A stretch of DNA of 64,000 nt from Pseudodesulfovibrio thermohalotolerans (GTDB lineage Bacteria > Desulfobacterota > Desulfovibrionia > Desulfovibrionales > Desulfovibrionaceae): positions 1,877,501 to 1,941,500 of the forward strand of contig NZ_CP120635.1 of assembly GCF_021353295.2 (NCBI RefSeq). The letters run 5' to 3'. Shown piece by piece: positions 35,779 to 44,317 of the stretch. Numbering within the stretch: position 1 is the first letter of the stretch; every line of letters starts with the position of its first letter. The notes under the pieces are model-generated. The model was given only the letters and a program-made list of their open reading frames with translations, was not told the origin of the DNA and ran no database searches. Position numbers and translations under genes: made by a program.

Positions 35779-36042
35779 TCAGTTGTCGATGGTGTTGGGA
35801 CTGCCGGTGACTATGATGGCTCCGCAGGCGGTGATGTCGCCGATGCGGGCGTTGGGCAATCCTTCGGTGATGGTGTCGAAGCTGCCGGTCACGATGGGCG
35901 TCACGCCATGCCCTGGGATGGGACAGACGTGCAGATCCCCCATACGGGCCACCGGCATGCCGTTGTCCAGCGTCCGGCTCGCCCCGGTGATGATGACGCC
36001 GCCGTGACTGCTGATGTCGCCGAGTCGCGCCTGGGAGCTCAT
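35779..36042 (-). CDS. PAAR-like tail-tip protein
   Basis: 87 aa. Starting at MSSQARLGDISSHGG, it has the paired-strand pattern of PAAR proteins: VARMGDLHVCPIPGHGVTPIVTGSFDTITEGLPNARIGDITACGAIIVTGS, with Gly/His turns. PAAR proteins cap the spike and help pierce membranes. It is encoded next to the spike gene. The start at 36042 overlaps the preceding stop. Confidence 0.82.
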   Translation of the reverse strand: MSSQARLGDISSHGGVIITGASRTLDNGMPVARMGDLHVCPIPGHGVTPIVTGSFDTITEGLPNARIGDITACGAIIVTGSPNTIDN

Positions 36043-36413
36043 GGGTTCACCTTCAGCAACAGGTGGATCAGAAAGCCGACGAGTCCGCCGATGGTGCTGC
36101 CGATGGTCAATACCAGGCCGACGATCTTCCACATGGTCTCGGTTCCCATCTTGGAGCCGACCCGGGCATGCAGCCGGTCGATCTCCTCGGCGTGCCGGTG
36201 CAGATCGGAATAGATCGAGCGGACCAGCACCTCGACGTTTTCCTTGTCCGATTTCTTCTCGATTTCGCGCTCGATCTTCTCGAGGCGATCCTGGATTTCC
36301 CGGCGGTGGTTTTCGAGGATGCTGCGGAATTCCTCCCGCCAATGCTCGAAGGTCCTGGCCAGCAATTCCTCGCTGGCCGAGAGTCCGGAGGGCGTTGTTG
36401 TTCTTTCTCCCAT
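36039..36413 (-). CDS. Coiled-coil membrane protein in the tail-tip cluster
   Basis: 124 aa. An N-terminal coiled coil (about residues 20-88) is followed by one hydrophobic C-terminal segment (IVGLVLTIGSTIGGLVGFLIHLLL). This layout resembles XhlA-type hemolysin/holin-like proteins. A baseplate or lysis role is possible. It sits between the spike and PAAR genes and overlaps the PAAR start. Confidence 0.6.
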   Translation of the reverse strand: MGERTTTPSGLSASEELLARTFEHWREEFRSILENHRREIQDRLEKIEREIEKKSDKENVEVLVRSIYSDLHRHAEEIDRLHARVGSKMGTETMWKIVGLVLTIGSTIGGLVGFLIHLLLKVNP

Positions 36414-36425
36414 GCGATGCTTCCT

Positions 36426-37475
36426 TCAGGTGTTGATCAAGACGGTGTTCGTCGAGCGAATGATGATGTTTCCGGCCACCCCATCCATGAACACGAGGCT
36501 GCCGGACTTGTCGGTGGCGCTGATGCTCTCCTGGCCGGGCGCGGCGTTCATGCGCACCACCTGACCGGCCTTGTCGGTGAGGCGGATCTGTTCGGCGGCG
36601 GCGGTGGAATCGACGAGGATTTCCTGGGTGCCGCCCAGCCCCCAGATGTGAACCTTCTCTCGGCCCTTGGTGGTATCGATGAGGATCTTCTGCCAGCGGG
36701 AGCGGCCCTTGTCGCACGAGAGGATGTGGACCTTCTCCTTGTCCTGCCAGGCTTCGAGGATCACCTGCTGGCGGCAGAGGTCGGTGAGCTGGACGCGGGC
36801 GCGGGAGCCGACGATCTGCGAGGCGATGTCGAGCTGGTCGCCCTTCTCGGCGTCCTTCGTGCCTCGGCGCAGGGCGTTGCCGCTCTGCATCTCCGGCTTC
36901 ACCTTCCCTTCCATGGTGAGGATCTGTCCGGCGCGGTCGATGATCCGCAGCAGCTCGTCGCCGTCGCGGTCATCGGCCAGGATGGTGTGGCCGGTTTCGG
37001 TCTTGAGCAGGACCTTCAGGCGCGGGCAGTAGTACGGCGGATGGCCGTGGTACTTCTTGTGTTCGAGATCGTCGTGCCGGTTGGCCTGATGCTCGACCTT
37101 GTCCTCGCAGTCATGGCAGAAGGCATTCGCGCAGGTGCGCTTGGATTCCTCGGGCTGCTCGCCGGGATTGCTCTTGGCCAGCCAGACCCCGGTCCAGATC
37201 GGATACTGGACGACGCCGCCCTCGAACTCGGCCCAGACCGAGGCACCTTCCTCGGGGACCAGGAACATGCCGGTGTCGTCGTTGCCGCCGTAGGGGAAAC
37301 AGGGAGCGGCCCATTCGGACCAGTTCTCCCGCCCGCTGCCGAGCACGGCGGGGATCTCCAGCCGGACCCGGCCGAGGCGTTCGGGGTCGTTGTTGTCGCG
37401 CACGAAGGCCCGGTACTTGCCGTACCAGCGGTTGCGGTAGCGTTCCTCGGATTGACGGTCGCGGGTTTCAAGCAT
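36426..37475 (-). CDS. Tail-spike protein (gpV/gp5-like)
   Basis: 349 aa. The N-terminal domain (GKYRAFVRDNNDPERLGRVRLEIPAVLGSG) is the OB-fold of gp5/gpV spikes. The rest is beta-helix-like with a series of short repeats. A Cys/His-rich stretch, HDCEDKVEHQANRHDDLEHKKYHGHPPYYCPR, lies between them. The PAAR and hub genes are close, as expected for the piercing tip. Confidence 0.8.
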   Translation of the reverse strand: MLETRDRQSEERYRNRWYGKYRAFVRDNNDPERLGRVRLEIPAVLGSGRENWSEWAAPCFPYGGNDDTGMFLVPEEGASVWAEFEGGVVQYPIWTGVWLAKSNPGEQPEESKRTCANAFCHDCEDKVEHQANRHDDLEHKKYHGHPPYYCPRLKVLLKTETGHTILADDRDGDELLRIIDRAGQILTMEGKVKPEMQSGNALRRGTKDAEKGDQLDIASQIVGSRARVQLTDLCRQQVILEAWQDKEKVHILSCDKGRSRWQKILIDTTKGREKVHIWGLGGTQEILVDSTAAAEQIRLTDKAGQVVRMNAAPGQESISATDKSGSLVFMDGVAGNIIIRSTNTVLINT

Positions 37476-37887
37476 GCTCCGCCTCCCGCTTTCGACTGGC
37501 GTCCCAGGCCAGCCAGCCGCCCAGACGAACCGCCCAATACATGACCTGCCTTTTCCACAGAGGCACGCCCAGGGCCGCCATCAGTTCGAGAAAGAGGCGG
37601 TCGGCAGCAAGCCGCGAGACCTTGCCGGTGTGGTAGAGATAGTCGTGAACGACGGCCGCCGGGGAATATCGTCCCCAGGGCGGCACCACGCGCCAGAACA
37701 GGCGCGGCACCGAGGCGAAGTCGGTCTCGAACCCGGCGGGCACTTCGATGATGCGGCCAGCGCCGGTGCGGACACGGAACGGCTGGGTCAGCCTCGCGGT
37801 CATTCCATTGGGCAGGATCTCCACCCGAAGAGGCCCGGACAGTCCCAGCGCGGTGCCGGAAAACAGGGTCTTGGTTTCGGTGCTCAT
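37468..37887 (-). CDS. DUF1353-containing phage protein
   Basis: 139 aa, with DUF1353 features: FRVRTGAGRIIEVPAGFETDFASVPRLFWRVVPPWGRYSPAAVVHDYLYH. This family is frequent in tail modules of phages and of unknown role. The start at 37887 overlaps the upstream stop by 4 bases, and its end overlaps the spike start by 8 bases. Confidence 0.72.
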   Translation of the reverse strand: MSTETKTLFSGTALGLSGPLRVEILPNGMTARLTQPFRVRTGAGRIIEVPAGFETDFASVPRLFWRVVPPWGRYSPAAVVHDYLYHTGKVSRLAADRLFLELMAALGVPLWKRQVMYWAVRLGGWLAWDASRKREAEHA

Positions 37888-38258
37888 GACCGCCACCTCG
37901 CCTTGCCCGACCGGCGCACGTCGAGATGAACCCAGGAGGCATAGACGCCGATGCCGCCCTCGCGGAAGAGAGGGATCTCCTCGGCGATGACCGCCAGTTC
38001 CTCGGGCCAAACGCCTGCGGGACAGCTCACGTCGGCCGCCATGCCCAGCGTGTGGAAACTCTGCTCCGCGCCGCCCACCGCCTTGTTGTGTCGGTTGCAG
38101 CGAAAGCCGCTGGTGATGGACAGCGGTTTACCGATGCGGTCGCGCAGCGTCTGCAGGGCGTCGACCAGGTCGGGATGGACCGCAGCCGAATGGCCGCAGC
38201 AGTTTTTGCCCTTGCAGGCGAATTCCGAACGGTTGAAATTTTTGCTGAGATCACCCAT
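37884..38258 (-). CDS. M15-type peptidase, probably tail-associated
   Basis: 124 aa. It matches D-Ala-D-Ala carboxypeptidase-type M15 proteins with His69 and Asp76 in SFHTLGMAADV and His111 in WVHLDVR, the zinc ligands. A Cys-rich N-terminal patch (Cys15, 20, 21 with His23) may bind another metal. It could act as endolysin or cut the wall during injection. The neighbouring spike and hub genes favour the second. Confidence 0.78.
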   Translation of the reverse strand: MGDLSKNFNRSEFACKGKNCCGHSAAVHPDLVDALQTLRDRIGKPLSITSGFRCNRHNKAVGGAEQSFHTLGMAADVSCPAGVWPEELAVIAEEIPLFREGGIGVYASWVHLDVRRSGKARWRS

Positions 38259-39534
38259 TGCCGCCTCCTTGTGTGACCGCGCCGGAGTCCGCGTCGATGG
38301 TCACCATGGCTGGCGGCTCGTTTTGCGGCGTGGGCGGGGCCTCCTTGTCGTTGGGTTTGCCCTGGGACTCGGCGGACTTGTCGCCCGCGCCCTTGCCGAG
38401 GGCGTTCTTCTTGAGTTTGAGTTCGCAGAGATAGCCTGCGCTGCTGATGCTGTGGCGCACCGAGTGGCAGTAGTAGATGCCGGAAAACTTCTGGCCCACG
38501 CCCTTGATCTCGACGTTTTTCTTGGCGCGTAGCTGGGGAATGCCAATGGTGGCGGCGTCCGCCTCGACCTGGCGCAGCTCGGCCTCGCGGAACTTGCCTT
38601 CGGCGCTGTCCTGGGCGGGCTCCTGGCGCGGCTCTTCGTGAAAGCCTTCGGAACGGTCGAAGCAGGGCACGATCTGCCCCGTCTCCTGTTCCTTGAAGCT
38701 GCCTTCGCCGGTGTTGCCGTCGACCAGATAGGTCTGCTTGCCCAGGGCCGTCCGCTCGGGCGTGGTGGCGTTGTTGGCCTTGTGCTCGACTACGTCCTTC
38801 TTGCGCGGGTCGACGCCGACCGTCTTGGTCTCGACACCCGCGCCCTTGGCTCCCTGGGATTGGGTGCTGGGGCGGAACGAGCGCAGCAGGCCCTTGGTGT
38901 CGGTGAAATATTCGAGGGTCAGAAGCGGCGTCTGGTCGAGTTCGCGGGGATGGAAATGGAGTTCGTCGTCCTGGATGTAGAAGACATAGCCGCTGACGCC
39001 GTCGCCATCGCGGTCGCGGGCCTTTTCCGCCAGCTCCTTGAGGAACTGGGCGTCCGAGATGTTGCTCTGGGTGACGCGGAGATGGGTCCCCTTGGTGGCC
39101 GTGACCACCGGCGTGAGGCCGTTGGCGGCGGCGACTTGTTCGGCGATTTCCGAATAGAGGATGCCGGGAGCAGGTTTTTGCCAGACCTTCTGGTTTTCCT
39201 TGCCCGCGAGTTTGAAGCCCTTGTCGTAGGCCTTGATGCGGATGGTCGGATCGCCGTTTTCCGGGAAGTCGTAATCGATGTCCTTGATGACCGCTTTCTT
39301 GCGCGGAGAGAGGTTCCCCACGTAGCCGAAGCGGGCCACGATCTCGTTGCCTTCCTGGAACAGCGGATCGTCGACGAACTGCAGGTTGCGGTCGGTCACC
39401 GACAGTTCGAGGACATCCAACTCCTCCTCGTTGTCGGTGAAAACGAACGAGGTGATCTCCTGGGTGATGTCCTTCGAGAGGTCTTGCCCCTCGATCTGAA
39501 TCAGAAATGTCGGCTTGAAGGTATCCAGATCCAT
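38251..39534 (-). CDS. Late control gene D-like tail hub protein
   Basis: 427 aa. It resembles P2 gpD/gp27-type hub proteins: beta-rich N terminus (TFLIQIEGQDLSKDITQEITSFVFTDNEEELDVLELSV), a DPLFQEGNEIVARFGY strand and the SDAQFLKELAEKARDRDG segment. The C-terminal tail is Lys/Glu-rich. It follows promoter-like P2 by about 29 bases, whose short leader leads to this start. Confidence 0.8.
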   Translation of the reverse strand: MDLDTFKPTFLIQIEGQDLSKDITQEITSFVFTDNEEELDVLELSVTDRNLQFVDDPLFQEGNEIVARFGYVGNLSPRKKAVIKDIDYDFPENGDPTIRIKAYDKGFKLAGKENQKVWQKPAPGILYSEIAEQVAAANGLTPVVTATKGTHLRVTQSNISDAQFLKELAEKARDRDGDGVSGYVFYIQDDELHFHPRELDQTPLLTLEYFTDTKGLLRSFRPSTQSQGAKGAGVETKTVGVDPRKKDVVEHKANNATTPERTALGKQTYLVDGNTGEGSFKEQETGQIVPCFDRSEGFHEEPRQEPAQDSAEGKFREAELRQVEADAATIGIPQLRAKKNVEIKGVGQKFSGIYYCHSVRHSISSAGYLCELKLKKNALGKGAGDKSAESQGKPNDKEAPPTPQNEPPAMVTIDADSGAVTQGGGNG

Positions 39535-39562
39535 GCGTCTCTCCGGTAGTTCGCAGTTCCCT

Positions 39563-39598
39563 GCTTACTTACCGGAAGGCATGGCGAGGTGTCGGACG
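39563..39598 (-). promoter_or_regulatory. Late-promoter-like element P2
   Basis: Minus-strand CCGACA and TAAGTA boxes separated by 18 bases, with the same conserved core as P1. It begins just after the stop codon of the LysM-containing gene and sits at the head of the hub block; expected start about 39559. Slight changes from P1 occur at both ends. Confidence 0.65.
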
Positions 39599-39600
39599 CT

Positions 39601-39891
39601 TCAGTCGAGCAGGCGCATCTGGACGTGTTCGCGGGAGGGAATGCGCAGCGCCAGACCCGGCTCGAGCGCCAACGGGAAAAAGAGGTCGTTGTAGTCGCAG
39701 ATGATCCACCAGAGCCTGGCGTCACCCAGATAGCGGTGCGCGAGCAGATCCAGGCGGTCGCCCTCGACCACGGTGTGCAGGCGGTCGTCGTGTCTGGGGG
39801 TGGTGTCGATGCGCTGGCGCATGCCGAGGGAGGTGCCGTCGCTGTCCCGGTAGAGAACGCAGCGGGCGTAGCGGGAATCACGGCCGATCAT
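39601..39891 (-). CDS. LysM-containing tail protein (tail X-like)
   Basis: 96 aa. A LysM-like stretch (DDRLHTVVEGDRLDLLAHRYLGDARLWWIICDYNDL) is typical of tail X proteins of P2-like phages and injection systems. It links the hub to the tube assembly. It overlaps the upstream tube-adapter gene by 4 bases. Confidence 0.75.
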   Translation of the reverse strand: MIGRDSRYARCVLYRDSDGTSLGMRQRIDTTPRHDDRLHTVVEGDRLDLLAHRYLGDARLWWIICDYNDLFFPLALEPGLALRIPSREHVQMRLLD

Positions 39892-40358
39892 GAACGTACC
39901 TCCGACCAGTTGATGGAACGGTCCACATATTCCTCGAGGACGATGTCCACCTCGGCCCGTTGCGGCAGCAGGTTGTCCCGGTCGAACAGGCCGAAGAAAC
40001 GCGCCTTCACCTGCCGGACGATGCAGGTCACGCCCGGGTAGAGATCTCCGAAAATCAGCAGCACACGGTGCGGCGCGTTCTTGAGCATGGTTCCGGCGTG
40101 TTCCGGATATTGCAGCGAGCGGAGCCAGTCGACCTTCTGTTTCACCGGCCCCTTGAACAGCTCGACCTTGAAGGCGATCCGGCGCGGTTCCCCGGCGACG
40201 TACTGGTAGCGCGGATGGCTCATGCCGGGGATTTTGATCGTCGCGTAGTCGGTCGACTTCTCGTCGCTGATGGAGTTGGGGTTGTACTGGAATTCGAGCC
40301 GCTCCCCCGTGTCGGCGTCCACCAGATATCCCTTGATGGGCTGTTGATCCCAGGCCAT
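39888..40358 (-). CDS. Tail tube / hub adapter (CIS tube-like)
   Basis: 156 aa. The segment DTGERLEFQYNPNSISDEKSTDYATIKIPGMSHPRYQYVAGEPRRIAFKVELFKGP is characteristic of the contractile-injection-system tube-like family found next to LysM proteins. It probably connects tube and hub. It overlaps the LysM gene by 4 bases. Confidence 0.75.
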   Translation of the reverse strand: MAWDQQPIKGYLVDADTGERLEFQYNPNSISDEKSTDYATIKIPGMSHPRYQYVAGEPRRIAFKVELFKGPVKQKVDWLRSLQYPEHAGTMLKNAPHRVLLIFGDLYPGVTCIVRQVKARFFGLFDRDNLLPQRAEVDIVLEEYVDRSINWSEVRS

Positions 40359-40367
40359 TCCTTACAC

Positions 40368-40673
40368 CTAGGCGATCTCGATGATCGGCTTGCCCAGTTG
40401 TCCGGCCCGGTCGAGTTCCAGCCGCATGCCGCTGGAAATGCCGTTGCCGGTGAACGCCCACACCTCGTCGCAACATTCCATGTAGGCCAGGCCGCAGGCG
40501 ATGCCAGTCTCCCGCTGCTCGGGAACGCTGTCATCGGTGAAGGTCGGATACAGCAGATGCGGCGCGAACGGCGCGTGACCGTTTCTCATGACCTGGCGGC
40601 AAAGCGCCTCGGCGACCTTGACGTTTCGGGCTATGTCACCCGCGAACGGGCTGCAGACAAAGATGCGTTTCAT
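40368..40673 (-). CDS. DUF4406-like protein
   Basis: 101 aa. MKRIFVCSPFAGDIARNVKVAEALCRQVMRNGHAPFAPHLLYPTF, then CDEVWAFTGNGISSGMRLELDRA, is the pattern of DUF4406 and related deoxyribosyltransferase-like proteins. These may act on nucleosides or nucleotides. It is placed among tail genes, with a GAGAGG site before the ATG. The reason for this location is unclear. Confidence 0.72.
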   Translation of the reverse strand: MKRIFVCSPFAGDIARNVKVAEALCRQVMRNGHAPFAPHLLYPTFTDDSVPEQRETGIACGLAYMECCDEVWAFTGNGISSGMRLELDRAGQLGKPIIEIA

Positions 40674-40681
40674 CGGTCCTC

Positions 40682-43600
40682 TCACAGGGTTTCGTAGTTT
40701 CTGATCTTCCGCTCCCGCAGGTCCCTGTAGACCGCCTCGGCCACCTTCCGGCCATCGATGTTGGTGGTCACGCTCAGTTCCACCGGGCGGTCGGCCAGAC
40801 CATCGAGGCGTGAGAGCAGGGATTCCAGCAGCTCGCGCAGACCCGGACCGGCTTCCTCTCCCCGCAGTGGTGTCGCGGGAGCGGTGCGGGCCGGAGTAAT
40901 CAAGCGTTCGGAAGGCACCGTCTCGGCGAGTCCCGATTGCAGGGGCTTCGCTATCGGAGTCGGCGCGGCCGTCTTGGGCCGTTCAATCCCGGCCAGAGCC
41001 GGAGAAGCACTTCCGATTTCCGGTGCCGGTTCCACCGCAAACGGCTGGATGTAATTCTTACTTACCAGTTCGACGGCCGCCGCGACGGTCTGCACGGTGC
41101 CGTTCATCGGTTGCGGGGGTGGCGCGGCCGTGGCCATGACCGGCTGGAGCATCAGCATGGCGCTCAGGGCCTTGGGCACCAGGCACTCGTCCAGACGCGG
41201 CACGAGACTGAGCACGCTTTCGATGATGCGTTGCCCAATCGATTCGGCGGGCGGCGCAGCTCCGAGCGGTTGCTTCTGTTCGGCCACCTGCGGAATCGGG
41301 GTCTGGACTCCCAGCATGGCGCGAGCGGAGGAGAGCAAACCGTTGGCGATCCCAGCGCTTCTATCCTTGATCGCCTGGATGCCCGCGCTCGCGCCGCTGG
41401 AAAGCCTTTGCCAGAGGGATTGCCCCTCGGTACCGGCACTGGCAAAGATTCGGCCCACAGCCCCGGGGACGGCAGACAGCGTGGCAACGATCCGGTCGCG
41501 AACAGTGACGGCTCCCGTGGCCAGCGCGTCCCAGGCATTGACCTGGGGCGGCGTGATCGCCAGCTCAGGCGTGCCGCCAAACAGGGATTGTTTGAGACCT
41601 TCGAAGATGGCACCGGCCTTGGCCGCGACGGTTTGTGCGCCGGAGGTCAGACCGTCCCAGAGTTTTCCGGCCATCCGGAAAGGAGCCGAGGCGGCGTCCA
41701 TGAGGTTTCCGCCCGCCGTTTTGACCTGCTGCCACGCTCCCGCAGCGGCCGAGAGAATCCCGCGAGCGGCGAAGCCGAACACTTTCGCGGGCAGCGACTG
41801 GGTAAGGCTCATGCCGTCGGCGAGAGTCTTGAGCAGCGCGGAACCGGAGGCGGTCAGGCTGGCGAGTGGTCCCTCGCGGGCATCGGAGAACGGCAGCAGA
41901 TTGCGCAGCTTGCCCAGGGCGTTCTTGAGCATGGTGAAGGGATAGGTCACCGCCGACCAGATCCCTTCGCCCAGGGCGATCAGCAGCTTTTTGCCCGCCT
42001 CGAAGAAGGTGGTGTCCCCGGCGAAGAAGGAGCGCACGGTGGCAAACAGATCCCGCAGGGTGCTGATGATCGGCAGATTCAGAATCGCCTGGCGGATCTG
42101 TCCGGCGGCGTCGGCCACCAGGCGTCCGAAGGAGGTGAAGATGCCGGAAATGAAATCCCAGACACCGACCACCACATCCCGCGCCCAGCGGAACGGGGTG
42201 GCAAGAAAATCGTAGACCGCGCCGCCAATGGCCTTGAGACCATCCAGCAGGGAGATGTCACCGGTCAGCACCTGCCAGACGGAATAGACGATCTTCCCGG
42301 CGGCCACGAAGGCCTCGCCGATCATGCGCACGGGCAGCAGGAACTTGTAGATGAACTTGGTCGCGCCGACCAGGGACCCGACGATGATCTTGCCGACCCA
42401 GACCACGCTGCGCACCACCACCGCCAGGGCTCGCACGATGAGCGACAGGTTCCAGGCCACGATCTTCAGGGCGAACGCCAACCCCTGCAGAAGCACACCG
42501 GCGACGGTGCCGATAACCGTGCCGAAGTTACGCCAGGACGACCCGTCGGTGGCGCTGGCGGCCACGCCGAAGATCTCCACTACTGAAAAGACCGCGCTGG
42601 CCAGTGCCGCGTAGGCGCTCATCAGTGTGCGGACGGTCGGTTCGAGGATGGCGCGGATGCGGCCAAAGGCATGAGAAAAAGCGTCCCACAATCCGGCCAG
42701 GGCCTCACGAACGCGGTAATAGGCCTTGAAGACGGTGACCACGAAACCCAGCAATCCGGCGGATTCGAGCTTATGGGCCAGTTCGGCCGACATCTGCCCG
42801 ACGCCGCCGCTGAGCGAACCCACCAGCTCTCTGATCCCCTGAAACACCAGCGAGACCTCGTTCCAGGCCCCGGTGATGACATCCTGGATGCCGCCGAAGT
42901 TGGTTTCCCAGGCGCGTTTGAGCAGATACACCGAGAGGATCACGCCCGCGATGATCGCGGTGACGGGCAGAAAATAGGTCGCGACCGCCGAACCCACCCC
43001 GGCGAGCGCGGCGCTGATGGCCACGAACCCGGCCTTGATGGCGGGAAGCATGAGTCCCACCATGCCTACGGCGGCGGTGACGGCTCCGGCCACGACCAGA
43101 ATGGTGCCGAGAGCCATGGACAGTCCCAGGACCACCCGGGTCACGCCCGGCATCGACTTGGCCATGCGCTGCAGGAACAGAATGAAGCGGGATACGCCGT
43201 TGATCACCGGCGTGACCACCGGCAGCAGAGTGCGGCCCAGAATTTCGCTGAGGTTGGCCATCTGCTGGCGCAGGAGCAGAAACTGGGCTCCGATGTCCTG
43301 ATTCATGGCGTCGGCCATCTGTTCGGTGACCGCCGTGCCGGTCTTCATGGCCCGGCCTACCGACTGGATATTGCCTTCGAGGCTCTCCATGCCCGCCGAC
43401 ATCTGCAGCAGGAACTTGACCGCCTCGTCGGAGCCGAAGGCCTTCTTCAGCTTCACCTGGGCGGCGGCGTTGGAGAGATCGGGGAACTGGCGCTTGATCT
43501 CTTGCAGGATGGGAACCACGCCCTTGAGGCGGCCGCTGGTGTCGGTGAAGGACAGGCCAAGCTCGTCACCGGCCTCGGCCGCCTTCATGATGAACGCCTT

Positions 43601-44317
43601 GTACAACGTGCCCGCCTCGGAGCCGGGCATGGTGGTCTGAAGCTGGCCAAGCACGGCGAGCTGCTCGTTCAGGGGAATGTTGCTCGCGGCGGCCACCGCG
43701 CCGATGTTCTTGATGGCGTCGGCCATCTGGGTGCCGTTGGTCTTGAACGAGGCCACGGTCTGCGCCATGGCTCCGGAAAAGGCGGTCGCCCATTCCATGT
43801 CGTTCATGTCGGCCATGATGGGCTTGAATATCCCGTAGGCCGTGGTGAAGGTGCCGACCATCTCCTGGGTGGTGGCCTTGGTCGCCTTGGCGGTCATGGC
43901 GGCCATGGAGGTGAAGACGCCCACGGCCTCGTCGCTGAGGTTGGACAGGGCCGATTTCACATCGTAGGTGGCGGTGATGAAGGCGGCCTTGTCGGCACCG
44001 GACCATTGGTTAGTGAAGGATTCGGCGGCGTCCTCGATGGCCCGGAGGTCCTGCACGCCGAGGGACGCCAGCTCGCCCAGGGCTTTCTGGGTCGCGGCGG
44101 TGGAGGCGACCAGGGCGGCGGGTACTGCCATCAGGGCCAGTCCCGCCCCCAGCATCATGGTGCCTTGCTGGATGCGGTCCAGGTTGCGGGTCATCCGCTC
44201 GCTGGCATCCGCCACGGTGGAATCGAGGTCCATCATGGAGCCACGGATGCGCTGCGCGTTCTGCGAGAACGCATCCTTCATCGATACCACTATGCCCAGT
44301 CCGAGATTGCCGTTCAT
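40682..44317 (-). CDS. Tail tape measure protein
   Basis: 1211 aa. The longest tail gene, with alternating helical and hydrophobic stretches (for example GVTRVVLGLSMALGTILVVAGAVTAAVGMVG), and the N-terminal family block ATQKALGELASLGVQDLRAIEDAAESF. It sets tail length and enters the host membrane. It follows the tail chaperone frameshift region, as in many phages. No clear lytic transglycosylase domain is visible. Confidence 0.85.
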   Translation of the reverse strand: MNGNLGLGIVVSMKDAFSQNAQRIRGSMMDLDSTVADASERMTRNLDRIQQGTMMLGAGLALMAVPAALVASTAATQKALGELASLGVQDLRAIEDAAESFTNQWSGADKAAFITATYDVKSALSNLSDEAVGVFTSMAAMTAKATKATTQEMVGTFTTAYGIFKPIMADMNDMEWATAFSGAMAQTVASFKTNGTQMADAIKNIGAVAAASNIPLNEQLAVLGQLQTTMPGSEAGTLYKAFIMKAAEAGDELGLSFTDTSGRLKGVVPILQEIKRQFPDLSNAAAQVKLKKAFGSDEAVKFLLQMSAGMESLEGNIQSVGRAMKTGTAVTEQMADAMNQDIGAQFLLLRQQMANLSEILGRTLLPVVTPVINGVSRFILFLQRMAKSMPGVTRVVLGLSMALGTILVVAGAVTAAVGMVGLMLPAIKAGFVAISAALAGVGSAVATYFLPVTAIIAGVILSVYLLKRAWETNFGGIQDVITGAWNEVSLVFQGIRELVGSLSGGVGQMSAELAHKLESAGLLGFVVTVFKAYYRVREALAGLWDAFSHAFGRIRAILEPTVRTLMSAYAALASAVFSVVEIFGVAASATDGSSWRNFGTVIGTVAGVLLQGLAFALKIVAWNLSLIVRALAVVVRSVVWVGKIIVGSLVGATKFIYKFLLPVRMIGEAFVAAGKIVYSVWQVLTGDISLLDGLKAIGGAVYDFLATPFRWARDVVVGVWDFISGIFTSFGRLVADAAGQIRQAILNLPIISTLRDLFATVRSFFAGDTTFFEAGKKLLIALGEGIWSAVTYPFTMLKNALGKLRNLLPFSDAREGPLASLTASGSALLKTLADGMSLTQSLPAKVFGFAARGILSAAAGAWQQVKTAGGNLMDAASAPFRMAGKLWDGLTSGAQTVAAKAGAIFEGLKQSLFGGTPELAITPPQVNAWDALATGAVTVRDRIVATLSAVPGAVGRIFASAGTEGQSLWQRLSSGASAGIQAIKDRSAGIANGLLSSARAMLGVQTPIPQVAEQKQPLGAAPPAESIGQRIIESVLSLVPRLDECLVPKALSAMLMLQPVMATAAPPPQPMNGTVQTVAAAVELVSKNYIQPFAVEPAPEIGSASPALAGIERPKTAAPTPIAKPLQSGLAETVPSERLITPARTAPATPLRGEEAGPGLRELLESLLSRLDGLADRPVELSVTTNIDGRKVAEAVYRDLRERKIRNYETL

